Shown here: piece after piece, positions 26,947 through 37,832 of the stretch
Numbering within the stretch: the first letter of the stretch is position 1
How the letters are laid out: every line of letters begins with the position of its first letter
Assembly (NCBI GenBank): GCA_025526995.1
Contig: JAHLKG010000001.1
Coordinates: 2,046,001 to 2,110,000, forward strand
DNA from: Powellomyces hirtus
Taxonomy: Eukaryota > Chytridiomycota > Chytridiomycetes > Spizellomycetales > Powellomycetaceae
Length of the DNA stretch: 64,000 nt
Direction of reading: 5' to 3'
The notes under the pieces: model-generated
What the model saw: only the letters and a program-made list of their open reading frames with translations
The model's database searches: none
Told to the model about the DNA's origin: nothing
Program-made: the position numbers and the translations under genes

Positions 26947-27013
26947 CCCCCCCCCCCCCCCCCGGATTCAACCCCCCCCCCCCCCCCCCTTCGCCATTAA
27001 ACCCCCCCCCCCC
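26947..27013. repeat. Poly-C tracts with TTCGCCAT spacers
   Basis: Three runs of 12 to about 19 C (near 26947-26963, 26971-26988 and 27002-27014) are separated by short spacers. The last two runs are each followed by TTCGCCAT. The rest of the window has no C run near this length. Replication slippage or a G-quadruplex-forming G strand on the opposite strand are both possible. The exact lengths may be unreliable. Confidence 0.85.
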
Positions 27014-27077
27014 CTTCGCCATCAGCAGACAGCAAGTTGCACAATGTGTCAAAGAGGCGTGGGATGATGCGTTCACA

Positions 27078-28060
27078 TCAATGATTCAGGATGTCACACC
27101 CTCCTGATCTTTCACCGTCCGCCTTCAGTGCACCCCCGCAAAATGGTGTATAATGTAGCTCCACCCCTTCATCCCGCAAAATAGTGTATAGATGAATATA
27201 TTTCTTTGTGTAAATCCCATGTTTCCACAGCTCCAAGCCAAGCGCGGAGCCAGCTATGGCGAACGTCAGATACCCCCAGTAAATCTCAAAATCCTGGGTA
27301 CTACGGTCGGTCAAACGCCTCCGTGCATGAGAGACTCTTCGGAATTCAAGGACTGTGCTGTACACTTCATTTGCGTTGTGAGGAGCTGAAATATACCACC
27401 CAGGTCCTTCTCATGCTCGAAAAGCGAGGCAACACTGGCCCATGTCTCCATCCCAATTTTAAGAAGGTCCACGATGACGTAACCATCCTCCACGGCTTTG
27501 ATGAAATCAACTAGGGGAGCACCAGCTCGACGAGAGCTCAGGTGCTGATAATGAATGATTGTGAGGTTTGAAATATCACGGACAAGAACGGGGGCACACG
27601 TGTAGATCCGCATTGCATCTTGACCGTAGCTGTTTCTGTACCCGCGCCGAAGGAGCTTTCGTATGCCACCACGACTCGCTTTTGTCCCTTCCTGGAACAG
27701 CCTATGGAACCCCTGCGCATCGTATGGCGCATCTGAGAATAGGATGTGACGATTGCGTATCTGGCAGCTTGTTTTCGGTGTCGATATGCTGGGATATGTC
27801 CGGGGGCCTGCCGCCTTCCCGACCAATGCAGGGTCATTCTTCAGCGTCTCGTGAATAGGCCGGGAAAGCAGGTGGAGTTTCGCAATGGGATTCTCGTCAA
27901 AGTAGCATGGACAGGATGGAGCAAGAAGGTAGTCGAGGATGCAGGAGAGGATCAATGGGTTCGTTAGGGACATTTTGGAGAGAGTGAGGTCTATGGTATT
28001 CCTGCATCTCATTGTATCATCCACGGAAAGAATGGACAAATCCAAAGCTCGCCATTCCAC
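27078..28060 (-). pseudogene. Unrecognised gene, reading frame broken near 27365
   Basis: A frame from 28060 (or the Met at 27973, MSLTNPLILSCILDYLLAP) runs about 220 residues. Its N-terminus, LILSCILDYLL, weakly recalls an F-box start, but no domain is secure. Coding-like sequence then seems to move to another frame at about 27375-27405 and continues to 27078 (DFEIYWGYLTFAIAGSALGL...LRDEGVELHYTPF). That part contains a possible membrane segment. No intron of normal size fixes the shift, so a frameshift or an unusual splice is likely. It lies in the accessory stretch between Jouberin and Sur2, beside poly-C tracts and an inverted repeat. A near-repeat (CCCGCAAAAT.GTGTATA-like) occurs at about 27137 and 27174. 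Confidence 0.4.
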
Positions 28061-28082
28061 CGTAGCCCGTTGGAGTCAGTCA

Positions 28083-28201
28083 CCCGTGGTCTAAAGGTCA
28101 GGGGAAAGCAGTAACTTGCAACTCGCAGTTTTGCCGGTATGGCCTCACCAAAACGGCAGCATGCGGCAGCATTTTACTGCTTTCCCGACCTTTTTCACGG
28201 G
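28083..28201. repeat. Long imperfect inverted repeat (hairpin, 59-nt spacer)
   Basis: The left arm 28083-28114 and right arm 28174-28201 are near-complementary: CCCGTG pairs with CACGGG at the outer ends, and AAAGGTC plus GGGAAAGCAGTAA pairs with TTACTGCTTTCCC plus GACCTTT inside, with only a few unpaired bases. The spacer is 59 nt. It could be a small MITE-like element, a folded RNA, or a relic of an insertion. No clear flanking target-site duplication was seen. Confidence 0.65.
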
Positions 28202-28857
28202 CTCCCAGTCCTCTCAGTCGACATACCCGTTTGACTAACTAAGAACAGAGCAACCATCCCGTTTGTGGCCGAAGTCGCCCTTAATCCCATTTGTAAACCA
28301 CGAGTTCTTTGCTGTCCTTCGTGTGCTAGCCTGATATGCTATCCTCAATGGCTTTTTAAACTCCGAAGAGTCCCGAGAATTGGTTCCCAGGCCGCATTAA
28401 TACATTGGACGCTTGGTAACGAATCGATGGGAGCGTGGGAAAGTGGTCAGAGTGGAAACAGTGGCCCCCAAACAGCGCTTTCACATGCAACAGAGTCCCG
28501 GGATATAATGCGGGCCAGGAACAACTGTGGAGCTGGTCCTGGACAACATGCCGGTCTTCCGCTGCTGCAATTGCGGGGATGGGAGTAGAAAAGTGGGAAG
28601 AAAGAAGTTGGACAAGCGCGATGGGTGCAGAAGGTATAATACGTTGAGATGTGGCGCATGCAATTACAACTGCGGAGGGATGTGCCGCGCGCTACAACTG
28701 CGGAGTCCAAGCGCGCTGTGCATCTCAAACGCTGAAGATTTCAGTTTGTTCCTACAAATCCGAGACAACCAAATTGTAACTCCCATCATCGGCAAGCGAA
28801 AAAGTGACATCCGTCTTCGCATCAGCTTCCTGATTTCAAAATTCTCTACATTTTGCA
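28202..28857. other. Intergenic region, no gene seen
   Basis: Short open frames overlap on both strands with no recognised domain. It is presumably the upstream region of the following long reading frame. Confidence 0.4.
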
Positions 28858-31415
28858 ATGGCGAGCTCCTCGTCCTCAACTGCAGGCGTCTCCTCCAAAC
28901 AAGCACTGATCACAGAACTAGAAGGGCATTTGACCATCAAGAAGGGGGAAACGCCCCAGAAATCCATCCATCAGATCGCCAAGGACTACGCGACTCGATG
29001 GGCGGCAGGGTTACATTTCCTAGCCGGGGAGGGTGCACCATGTCCGTGTACTGAAGACGACCACAGGCATCAGGAAGAAGAAGGCTCCTATGGATTGTCT
29101 TCAAGACAGATGGTGTGGCAGACTATGGAACCTGTACGTACCCAAGATGTGCAACATCTCTTTCCCGCTCTGTATACGCAGAGCAAGTCTATGACATGCT
29201 TATTGTTATCCTCGGCGAGATCATGACACGAGACCATAGCGAGCTCATGGCAGAAGAGTTCCAAGACGATGCTATTGACGAAAGAGCTTTGGAAGTGGAG
29301 GACGATGACAGGACAGGGCCAGCAGAGGTGCTTTCAAGAGACTTGGACGTGGAAACCGTAGAAGCCTTATCGGAAACTGCTGCTGAAAAGCCAGTCTCAA
29401 AAAAGCGAGATGTTCAAGTCAATACTCCAGTGCTGAAAGCGCTCATGGAACAAGAATTTCGTGCTCTTCTGTTGCAAAGTTTTCTGGACGTCCATACAAG
29501 GAGAACACTTTGTATTCAGAATGATCGTGAAAACGAACGTCGCCGCCTCGCAGATGCCATTGCCGAGGACACTGCAAGTGAGACCATTTTCAGCAGTTAC
29601 ATCACAGAAGTACAAGAGATCGCTGGGGAAAGTCAAGAGTCCCAAGAATCTGGCCCCAGTCAAGAGACTCCAACACTTGCCACGAAATACATTGACTCCA
29701 TGCGGAAGCAAGCAACTTCTACAAAACGTAACAATCAAAATCGATTGAACAAGCTTACTACTGACATCTACGCAGGCAAGATTCCCGATTACCTTGCAAG
29801 GCTCACGCCAAACGATTTGCATGGCCTGACGTCCCTTCAAGTCCTCAACACTGTAAACAATGCGGTTATTGCTATCAATAGTCCAGATATGGACTCGCAG
29901 AATGTGTTGCTTTTCCAAGTGACACGTACGGAGCTATACCACCCACAGGAAACCTGTGCACATGAGCCTCTTCTGGAGCAAAGCGTGAAAGAGAAGCGCC
30001 CACGAAATGAGATTATCGGTGCAGCTGGTTTACCTTCAGACCCTGCCACAGCAATCTTTGATCAGGCTGCGGATCCACCATCCCACGGGTTCCACTCTGG
30101 ACAACTACGGATGGCTTCTCTGCACGTAATGGCGAAAACGAGCTTTGGATTTGTCTTCCGAACAGGATCCAGACAAGCTCAGGTGTTTGAGATCTCCGTT
30201 ACTGGTCTCTGACCTCTCAATGCTGCAGCTATTCGTATTGCAGCAGCGCAATTCCGGAATGGAGATCCACATCCTCTTGAGTTGAAAGCTGTGGGGCCCA
30301 ACAAAGCGTTCCTACTGATTGGAGGTGCACAGAAAAGTTCTTGGCATTCTGGCATATACACGTTTGCTCCCGACGCAAAGCTAACTCTATTGCGATACAA
30401 ACAAGTGCCCATTGCAGGAGTCCCCTATGCTGAAGAATACACTGGAACCCCTCGAACCTGTCTCCCCTCCAGCGAGTTTTCCTTCAGACTGGGTCTTTTC
30501 AAACATGCTGGAAACAGTGATCTCAAGAAAGCTGAAGCCCGACCTCAGTATGCCTGTCATCCTACCCAAGACAGTCCATTCATGGTACACAGGACGCCCT
30601 GGACACAGGAGACAGAGGAACAATCAGATCCTGGCGCTAGAGTGGCAACGGGAAAAGCAAAGAAGTCAAGGAGTCTCGAATATGACCGACTTATCCGAAG
30701 AGACGACAATGAAAACCCGTCCGTTCGGCTTCTCTATGCGCGGACAGCCTACACTTATGTCTTCAATGCCCTCCGGTTGCAACAAACGATTAACGACATT
30801 GATGTTACAGAGAAGACCACCCTCAATGAAGCATGGCCTAACGCTACTCAAGAAATTCGATTTTTCATCAAAATGCTCACACGTGTCAAAAGGACTTCAA
30901 CATTTGGGGAAGCTCTTGGCGCTTTGCTGGCACAAATACGCTTAGCTATGCAGCAGATGACGATTCCATATGTTCCGGGTGAAATTGATCTACAGACTGA
31001 TTGGATTTTGACTCAGGTGAAAATTGTGAATCAGCCAGTCCTAGTTGATCGTAGAATTAATCACTGTTTACAACGACAGCATGTATCTGGACCTCCACCA
31101 AGATATGCTCTGATGAACTATGCACCCAGCTCAACGCGAGGGGGACCAAAAGATTTCATCCTGATCTCACTACCTTTATCGGCTGCCAAGGGAAAAGGCA
31201 AGGCTAGCGGAAAAGGAAAAGCACCTGCATCTGGATTTGCTGGTTCCGGCGGTGGTTCTTCTGCTGGGGCTAGCGGAACAGGAAAAGCACCTGCATCTGG
31301 ATTTGCTGGTTCCGGCGGTGGTTCTTCTGCTGGGGCTAGCGGAAAAGGAAAAGCACCTGCATCTGGATTTGCTGGTTCCGGCGGTGGTTCTTCTGCTGGG
31401 GCATTTGGATCCTGA
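28858..31415 (+). pseudogene. TFIIS-central-domain-like protein, in-frame TGA (Bye1-like?)
   Basis: The start at ATG 28858 (MASSSSSTAG) is plausible. A 62-nt intron (29048-29109, GTACTG...GACAG) would join it in frame to a long frame running to 31415. After an acidic region the protein has RRRLADAIAEDTAS, a segment ATKYIDSMRKQ and then KLTTDIYAGKIPDYLARLTP plus NDLHGLTSLQ. This resembles the TFIIS central domain found in Bye1, PHF3 and DIDO. A following stretch starting HSGQLRMASLHVMAKTSFGF may be a SPOC-like domain. TGA at 30210-30212 interrupts the frame, which then continues open for 401 codons. No GT-AG pair of normal length removes it. The last 70 residues are Gly/Ser/Ala/Lys repeats. 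The product could be truncated, read through, or a pseudogene. The domain call is tentative. Confidence 0.5.
31203..31400 (+). repeat. Three 66-bp tandem repeats in the coding frame
   Basis: Three almost identical 66-bp units (31203-31268, 31269-31334, 31335-31400) encode 22 residues each (ASGKGKAPASGFAGSG plus GGSSAG), differing only by Lys or Thr at one position. Such identity implies recent expansion. They form the C-terminal tail of the interrupted frame, which closes 15 bp later. Confidence 0.9.
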
Positions 31416-31663
31416 GACAAGTTGGCATCCTAGCTCTCACGGTGAGTTCTGTTTTTTTATGTTTGCGAAAATGCCACGCTTGGGTTCTTCACTTTTAGCT
31501 ATCACGAAAACCACTTTTGTGTTTGACCCACGGGCTATGTCTCGAAATGGCGGCGTTAGTTTGTGTACATAACGTATGAGAAAACGGATCAGTTCGCAGT
31601 AAATGAAACCATTTTCAATATCAACAAAATGTTCAAACCCCCACCTTGGGTTCATGGTTGGTG

Positions 31664-31739
31664 TTTTTCACTCTTGCAATCAGGTACCCCCACGTCGGGC
31701 TCTATCTTTTTTGGTTTTTCACTTTTGCAATCAGGTACC
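31664..31739 (+). repeat. Direct repeat, 25 bp, period 51
   Basis: TTTTTCACTCTTGCAATCAG plus GTACC at 31664-31688 recurs with one change at 31715-31739. A weaker relative (TTCTTCACTTTTAGCTATCA) lies at about 31484. The stretch 31416-32011 around it has no supportable gene. Confidence 0.7.
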
Positions 31740-32011
31740 GCCAAGGGTCTTCCGAATGTTCGCAATCGGGTCACAGCATCGCTCTAAAACGGAGGGCGAC
31801 AGTCAACCATGCAAACACTATTCCAACTCTATACTCCCGAAGACAGCGCGCGAGAATTGATGTATTAGAGAATATGTAAAGTAGAATGCCAAAATGTTGC
31901 TGCCCGACTATGTGCGATGTGTTGATATCTTCCCTAAATGCTTGGCACCCTTTGTGTGAAATGTGATGTTTCAGGAACTACTAGCGTCAAATGACCATCG
32001 GTGAGGTCCCC

Positions 32012-33464
32012 TCAGCCTTCCACTGCAGTTGTGGCTCGCCAGGAGGTTTCACTGCAGCTGGATGTGGCCAACAATGTTGGGTCCGCATCGAGAGACGTAC
32101 TTTCCTCGGCATCCTGCTCTCCTTCAGTGGAGGAGTGCGAGGAAGCTTCCCAGTCGCAGCTGCTCCCGATTGCAGAGTCATTGTAGCCGTCGGAGCAAGA
32201 CGATGATGGACTCGGTGGTGCTTTTAACGGAATGCTGTCATCGTTGCCGTCAAGTGAATCAGAGAACGCTCTTCGCTTCGAGAGACCGTCCTTCGTTATT
32301 CCCTCCGAGTTTGCAGTGGCAACTCGATCGCAGGTTTTCACGGTTGCGTTTTGCGCCTTGGCGAGAGCCTTCTTCTGCATCGCAATTTCGTAATCAGTTC
32401 CCATCCAGACATCCCAAAATGTGAAGAATGGCTACAAGAACACATATGAGTCAGAAAAAATTCTAGAGGAGTGAAATGCAATCTTTCGTGTACCTGGCTG
32501 AAGTTGTACATGCGGCCTTTGCCCCAATGATGGATGTCGTGGTAAACAGCGTTATTACGGAAAAACCTCTGTAGAGGATCCCAGGGCAAAGCATATCCGC
32601 AGTGATCGTCAACGGTTTTGAGAGTCGCAAGCGAGAAGAACACTGTGCTCGTCCAAGGATGCATATCGAGGATCACGGTGGGCACGCCGCTTCCAATCGT
32701 ATCCATCAAGAGTCCCTCGAGAGGATGGTTGTAAAGTGCGCCGTACGCGTACAACACTGTCAGTTCGTGATGAACCGAGTGGAAGTGGCGGTAAAGGAAC
32801 CGGTTTGTATGCATCCAACGGTGCATCCAATACTAAAACACAGGGGTTGCAGAAGCAAGGTTAACTCTGTGTTTGACAAGCGCCTAGGAGCGGTCGGGGA
32901 CTAGGAAACACATACCTGATATGTGTCCAGCATCACGGAAGCAGCGACAATCTTTGCAACAAACAGCAATGGATGTTCCACTGGTCGACTGGCCATGTCT
33001 TCAGGTCTCGTGCCCACGGCGAGAACGTAAGCCACGACGATCTGAATGGAATGCTGAACCGCTACTTTCTTCAGCACATGGGCGACTGTGATTCTATTAG
33101 CCGGACGCATTTTTTGATCCGTGGGTATCCGGTGAAGCTCGACTGACGTCAGTCGCGCCCAAGAGAGAATGTAGAGAAGCGTTGAATAGACCCAGTAACA
33201 GGCGACCGGCAGAATAATCATGCAGAGCTCTGACGTTTCAAGAGTCGGTAGTGAATGGTATGCGCATTGTAGCGAAGATAGGCCCTTGGCGAGAGTTGTG
33301 TCGTGTGGTAAAGTCGTGTTGTTTGTTGGGAATGCTGCGTCGTGAGAAGAGAATCCCGTTGGGAATTGGCAGTCATTAGGGTCCATGACTTTCATGTCGC
33401 CGATCCAGTTGGTGAAGAGCGCAAACAATCCGGCAGGATACTGTGTGAATGTTCCAGAGGTCAT
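32012..33464 (-). CDS. SUR2: Sphinganine C4-monooxygenase (Sur2)
   Basis: Sur2 is an ER membrane di-iron hydroxylase that turns dihydrosphingosine into phytosphingosine. Exons (33464-32916, 32832-32494, 32431-32012) give about 435 aa. The N-terminal half has hydrophobic helices (ELCMIILPVACYWVYSTLLYIL; VAYVLAVG; LLFVAKIVAASVML). The three His clusters of the fatty-acid hydroxylase family are present: HRWMH, HSVHH and HDIHH. Sur2-specific context surrounds them (YAYGALYNHPLEGLLMDTIG, TVDDHCGYALPWDP, NNAVYHDIHH, QPFFTFWDVWMGT). After the last cluster a Ser/Asp/Glu-rich tail of about 120 residues is added, longer than in yeast, where the protein is about 350 aa. The frame stays open 17 codons upstream but has no ATG there, so 33464 is the start. 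Confidence 0.92.
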
Positions 33465-34386
33465 ATCAACGTGCACTGTGTGTATGTCGGTTGATTCAAC
33501 CTCCAATGACACCACTCTGGCAGTGTCGGCGACCAGGCGGCAGGCGGAAGAGCGGTCGGTGTGTCGAGTTGGGTTCGGCTTTTAGAGTTTTCGAAATCAA
33601 CGCGCCAAAGAGCTGACAATTTTTTTCGCACAACGGATCTCGTCTTGACAAAAGGGCGGCAGCGAAAAAGAGCAACGAAAAAGCAACACACAAAAAAAAA
33701 AGCCGCAATTGAAAGGTTTTTATGACTCGGACAACGGGGGGCAGGACTCTTAACGGTTTAACACATATATATACTACTGATGAATTACTAGTAGATGAGT
33801 AAGTACAAAGTTGGCCGGGGGCGGTGCGGGTGCAGAGCGGGAGCGGAGGGAACACGTAGAAATGACAAACACCGAGAGTCTCAGTCACAATGTTGGGTCT
33901 AGTCAGTCCTAAAAGGGCGTAACCGCGGCACACAAAAGCGCAAAACGCAGTAGCATTACGTAACAACCAACCACTCCCACATCCCCGAAGGCCCACAACG
34001 GGCCCCGATAAGAGAGATGAACAGCCAAGACGAGCTGCCAAGAACGGCACACGGTCCGGTGGGCCCAACCAATCAACATTCACGCCCACTCGACCCATCC
34101 ATTCGATCCATTGATTCATTCCACTCGCTCCTGGTTTGCCTATTCAGACGTCCTACATCTAGCATATTGTCGGAGTTTGACAAGCTCCATTATAGGCTAC
34201 GGTAGAAAAAAGATTAAAAAAACAGTTTGAGCAAATAAATTAATTTAAAGTGACCAGCTGCGCAACTCTTGTAAAGAGAATGATTAGAAAACAGTGACAG
34301 CTGAATTAGCTAACCTAAAAACAACACTACGCTCGTGCTAATGCTCCATCAGAAACATCGAAATAGGATATCTATCAAGGGCCCGA
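33465..34386. other. Intergenic region between Sur2 start and tRNA-ligase stop
   Basis: Upstream region of Sur2 and 3' flank of the tRNA ligase, with an AT-rich stretch near 34205-34330. A long open frame exists on the minus strand (to 34119) but has no recognisable domain and no supporting splice pattern. Nothing else was identified. Confidence 0.5.
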
Positions 34387-37367
34387 CTAAAAAAAGAAGG
34401 CGCGGACCTCACCCTGGATTTCCACGGGGTTCGGGAAAGCCAGGCGCTGCACATCACCGTTGGCGCCGCTGAATGCCCGTTCAAGCACCGCATTGCTTGT
34501 GTATGGCTTGATCTCATCGGAAGCGGTAGCAACCGTGATGTGGGGTATCTTGTTGATGCTGGATACGCCATTGGGCATCTTGCCAACAACTATGGCCATC
34601 ACCTGAGCGTCCCACACAACTTCGGTGATGCTCAACTTGACTGGCATACCGGGATCCGAGCGTCCGTTGTCATCGGATGCACTGGCCGCAGCGGATGGAC
34701 TTGTCTTGAAGTACTTGTCGAGGAGAGACTTGTATGGGGTTGTGTCGACAGCGCCGTCTTTGACAAAGCAGAGGGTCACGTGCCAGCCGACCTTTTGCTG
34801 CGCTTCTATTCGCTCCGTAAGAACGAGCGTATCCCAGATCTCCCTCGTTTGTGGTGGAGCCCCGGCAAAGAGGCCGTCCAGCAACCCAACAATGTCGACG
34901 TCGCGATTGATCCTAACACCGTAATATCGCACTTTTCTTCTCAAGCTCATATCCTTCATCTGCTTCACAATATTCTCCTGATGCGATTGAGACTTTCCTA
35001 CGGCCGTCTCGTACTCTTTCTGGGTTGGCCGTGGCAAGTCAAGAGCGTCAATGACTTTGTATAGCGTAGCCTCTTTCGAGTCCAGGAGGCTCAAAGATAC
35101 CACCGAGTCTATGAGCGCGTCGCTCGGATTGGAGATTGGATCAACGGGATCTCGGCGGAGTACAAAGTTGCGGATGACGGCGGCAATGTCACCTGTTCGG
35201 TTCGGTGTAAGTGACTGATGGTTCTCTCCCCTGCGTGACAAACGATTCTTAGCATATTTTCAGAATGAAGGGTGTTACGACCAGCCCGTACCTTATATTA
35301 ACCCGCTCTACTGCCAACTCGACCACCGCATCCAAACCCATTGTTCTGCGCGCTTTTTCGATTTCCCAGTCGAGAACCACTATCTTGCCAGCCGGATACA
35401 GGTCCTTGAAAGCGCTCGCAATTGTAGCACGATGTTGCGAGAGATGATTGTTCTTGTCTGCGAACACAATGTCCTTGCTTTCGAACTCTGCTAATACTTT
35501 GCGCTGGAAGACAGGCGCCGCTTTTTTGACCACAATGTCGTCATTTTGAATGTGCCCAACCTGTGGATACAGATGAGCGATCGTGCGAGCGAGGAGCGTT
35601 TTACCGGCTCCGATGGTCGCGACAGGGATAACCAGAGTTTTTTTCCTTCCCAGATCAGCATGCCGTGAGGCGATTACGGGGGGGCTGGAGTGCTTGCTTC
35701 GCTTCACTTCTCGAGCGCGCTCCTTTTTCTTCTGCTTCTTCGTAGTGGTCAGGACCCATTCTCCGTCCACTGTTTCGTCCGCCTCCTCGGTCGTGTCCAC
35801 AGACTGTTCACCATCAGCGTACTCTTGCGTTGTCCGAAGTGACTCTGTTACAATGTGCTTGCCGATATTGGGGATGTTGCACTCGGCTAGAAACAGATTT
35901 CGCGCTGCAATGACCCCTTTGTTGTTCCGATAGTCTTTGAAAAATTCCGGGTCTTCTTCAATTTTACGTATCACCCACTCGGTGTATTTGCGAGTTAGTT
36001 CGAAGCGGGGTGTGTACTTCATTTGTTTCCCGGTTTGAACTTGCGTGAGCGCTTTGTTGGTTATCTCTCGCCACTCTCGGAACATTAGATAAGGTTCATC
36101 GTACTTGATCTTGAAGAAGAAGACGTTGTGGAGATCCGCGATTCTCCGACATCGAACCACGAAGCCTTCTATCGCTCTGCCTTTGTAGGATCCTGTTGCG
36201 CGGCAGGAGTCGCTGAACTTGCGAACCTCTGAATAGCAAGATGTTTAGCATTGACCACGAAATCTGTAATCAGAACTGCGGGCCGTTTACCTTCGACGGT
36301 ATTCAAGACAATAGCGTCCACAATCTTGAGCCCGAATTTGACAGCCACTGGTTTCAGCTTTGCGCTGCTCCATGTTCTGAATTCAGGGATGTTTTCATTG
36401 AGTCCGTGGAGATACAAGCCGCGCGCTTCAGGTGAATACTCTAGAATGTGCTCTTCGAAATCATCGTCAACCAGCTGAAACACCAGATGCGATTCGTTAG
36501 GAAAAAAGCAGAAGTGCATAGCAGTATAAAAGGACATCACCTCACCTCGAAAACCGCTGTCACGTTGTTCGTCTTCAAAAACCGTGCAAAGTCAAATCGC
36601 GTTTTGCCCACGGACTTGAGGTGTCTTTCAAGCCATTCTTCGCCTTTTGCAGAATGCGATGGCTTTGGCTCTCCGGAAGCCCAGTAATTTGGAGTTATGC
36701 CGTGTCCCAAGGCGTGCTTCGATGTTACAATCAAGTCACCCTCCAATGCCGATGCAAAAATAATACACCCGTTCTCCTTCAACGTCGCTTCGTATGGACC
36801 AATCGTGTCTCTCGCCAGATTTTCCCATTTTGTTGACGGGACCTCTGAAACTGGAAAAAAACAAACTTTAGCGTGCATGTTCTCCGCGATTGCTTTTCCT
36901 GGCTTGGCGTAGCATCCGCGCTTGCTCATTCATTTACACGCATGAAGCACCTTATGAATTTCACTCTGGGTCTCCGCTCTTCCCTTCGCTCGCCCGATCG
37001 TCCTCCAACGGTTTGCATCTACTCACTCACCATTGAAAAACTTGTCGTAACCTCTTACAGCAATCTTCCAGTCGTTTGAACCCTCTCCGCCTTTCTCTAC
37101 AACAAACAACCCACGAGCCAGCGTGGGGAATGCGGGAGTTGCAGCCCTATAAAGATGTTCCTGACAGTTGTACGAGTAAACGGCGATAGGCGCTTTCTCC
37201 TCTCCAGAATCAAGTTCTGCCCGCGGAACAAACGAGTAACGGGTTCGCCGCACTTTGCCACGGCTACGACCGCCAGTCCCGACCAGCAGGGCGTTGTAAC
37301 CATCAACCATCACGTTGACCGCATTGCGTTGTGTTGTGCTTGCTGTGTGTGGTATACCGTTCGCCAT
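34387..37367 (-). CDS. TRL1: Fungal tRNA ligase (Trl1 type)
   Basis: Trl1 joins tRNA halves after intron removal and, in yeast, HAC1 mRNA during the unfolded-protein response. All three enzyme parts are visible. The N-terminal adenylyltransferase has the Lys nucleophile motif (ATLKENGCIIFAS), EEWLERHL and EGFVVRCR. The central polynucleotide kinase has a P-loop (VIPVATIGAGKTLLAR) and HIQNDDI. The C-terminal 2H phosphodiesterase has both HxT motifs (WHVTLCF and PHITVAT). A Lys/Arg- and Glu-rich linker (about 35680-35800) separates ligase and kinase. About six exons; the start ATG at 37367 opens the conserved frame. The P-loop reads T-I-G-A-G-K-T, which still fits GxxGxGK[ST]. The nearby intron-containing tRNA-Asp is the kind of substrate this enzyme serves. 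Confidence 0.93.
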
Positions 37368-37750
37368 CTCGGTTCTGTCCCGTCCTGTCCTGCGGGTTTC
37401 AGTGTTGTGTGAAGGAGCAAACGAGGAGCAAAGCGGAGCTTCGCGACCCTTTATAAATTAAATAATAGTGGAGGAACAGAAGATGTGGACCAGTGACGAG
37501 AGTGTGAAAAAGTAACCGATGCGTGGAGAAGTAAGTTCTGGGGGACTGTAACTGACTGTGTGACAGCTATAGGTATGAGTCATTACCCGGACCCGTCCGT
37601 TCGGAGCTTCCCCCGCAAGCCACTCCACAGTCCATGAGTCGAGACTGGTCTACGCATCTATAGGTCAATAGGACGGACCGGGGACTCCATCGCTTAGTCA
37701 TCATAGTTCTTTTTGTCCAAGTAAGGAAGAAAAAATAATTAAAAAGTAAG

Positions 37751-37832
37751 CTCCCAGGCCCGGAGTCGAACCGGGCTCTCCCGCGGACTGCCGAATGACA
37801 GGCGGGGATACTAGCCGATATACTACCTGGGA
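37751..37832 (-). tRNA. tRNA-Asp(GTC) with a 10-nt intron
   Basis: A full cloverleaf folds on the minus strand: acceptor TCCCAGG with CCTGGGA and G discriminator, anticodon stem CCCGC with GCGGG, T arm CCCGG-TTCGACT-CCGGG. The anticodon is GTC. The anticodon loop is 17 nt instead of 7. A 10-nt intron (37786-37795) directly after position 37, the canonical site, restores a normal 72-nt tRNA. The D arm is regular and both internal promoter boxes are intact. Confidence 0.92.

Noticed and set aside
26947..27013. Internal telomere repeat
   Set aside because: The runs are pure C with a TTCGCCAT spacer, not tandem CCCTAA/TTAGGG.
30210..30212. TGA reassigned to an amino acid, suggested by in-frame TGA here and at 55749
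   Set aside because: Conserved genes in the same window (SNF2 ATPase, OLA1 family, Gly-rich repeat frame) end at TGA exactly where their families end, so TGA is a stop.
33496..34119. 207-codon minus-strand reading frame upstream of Sur2
   Set aside because: It overlaps the Sur2 start, has no domain and an odd composition, and is better read as promoter sequence.
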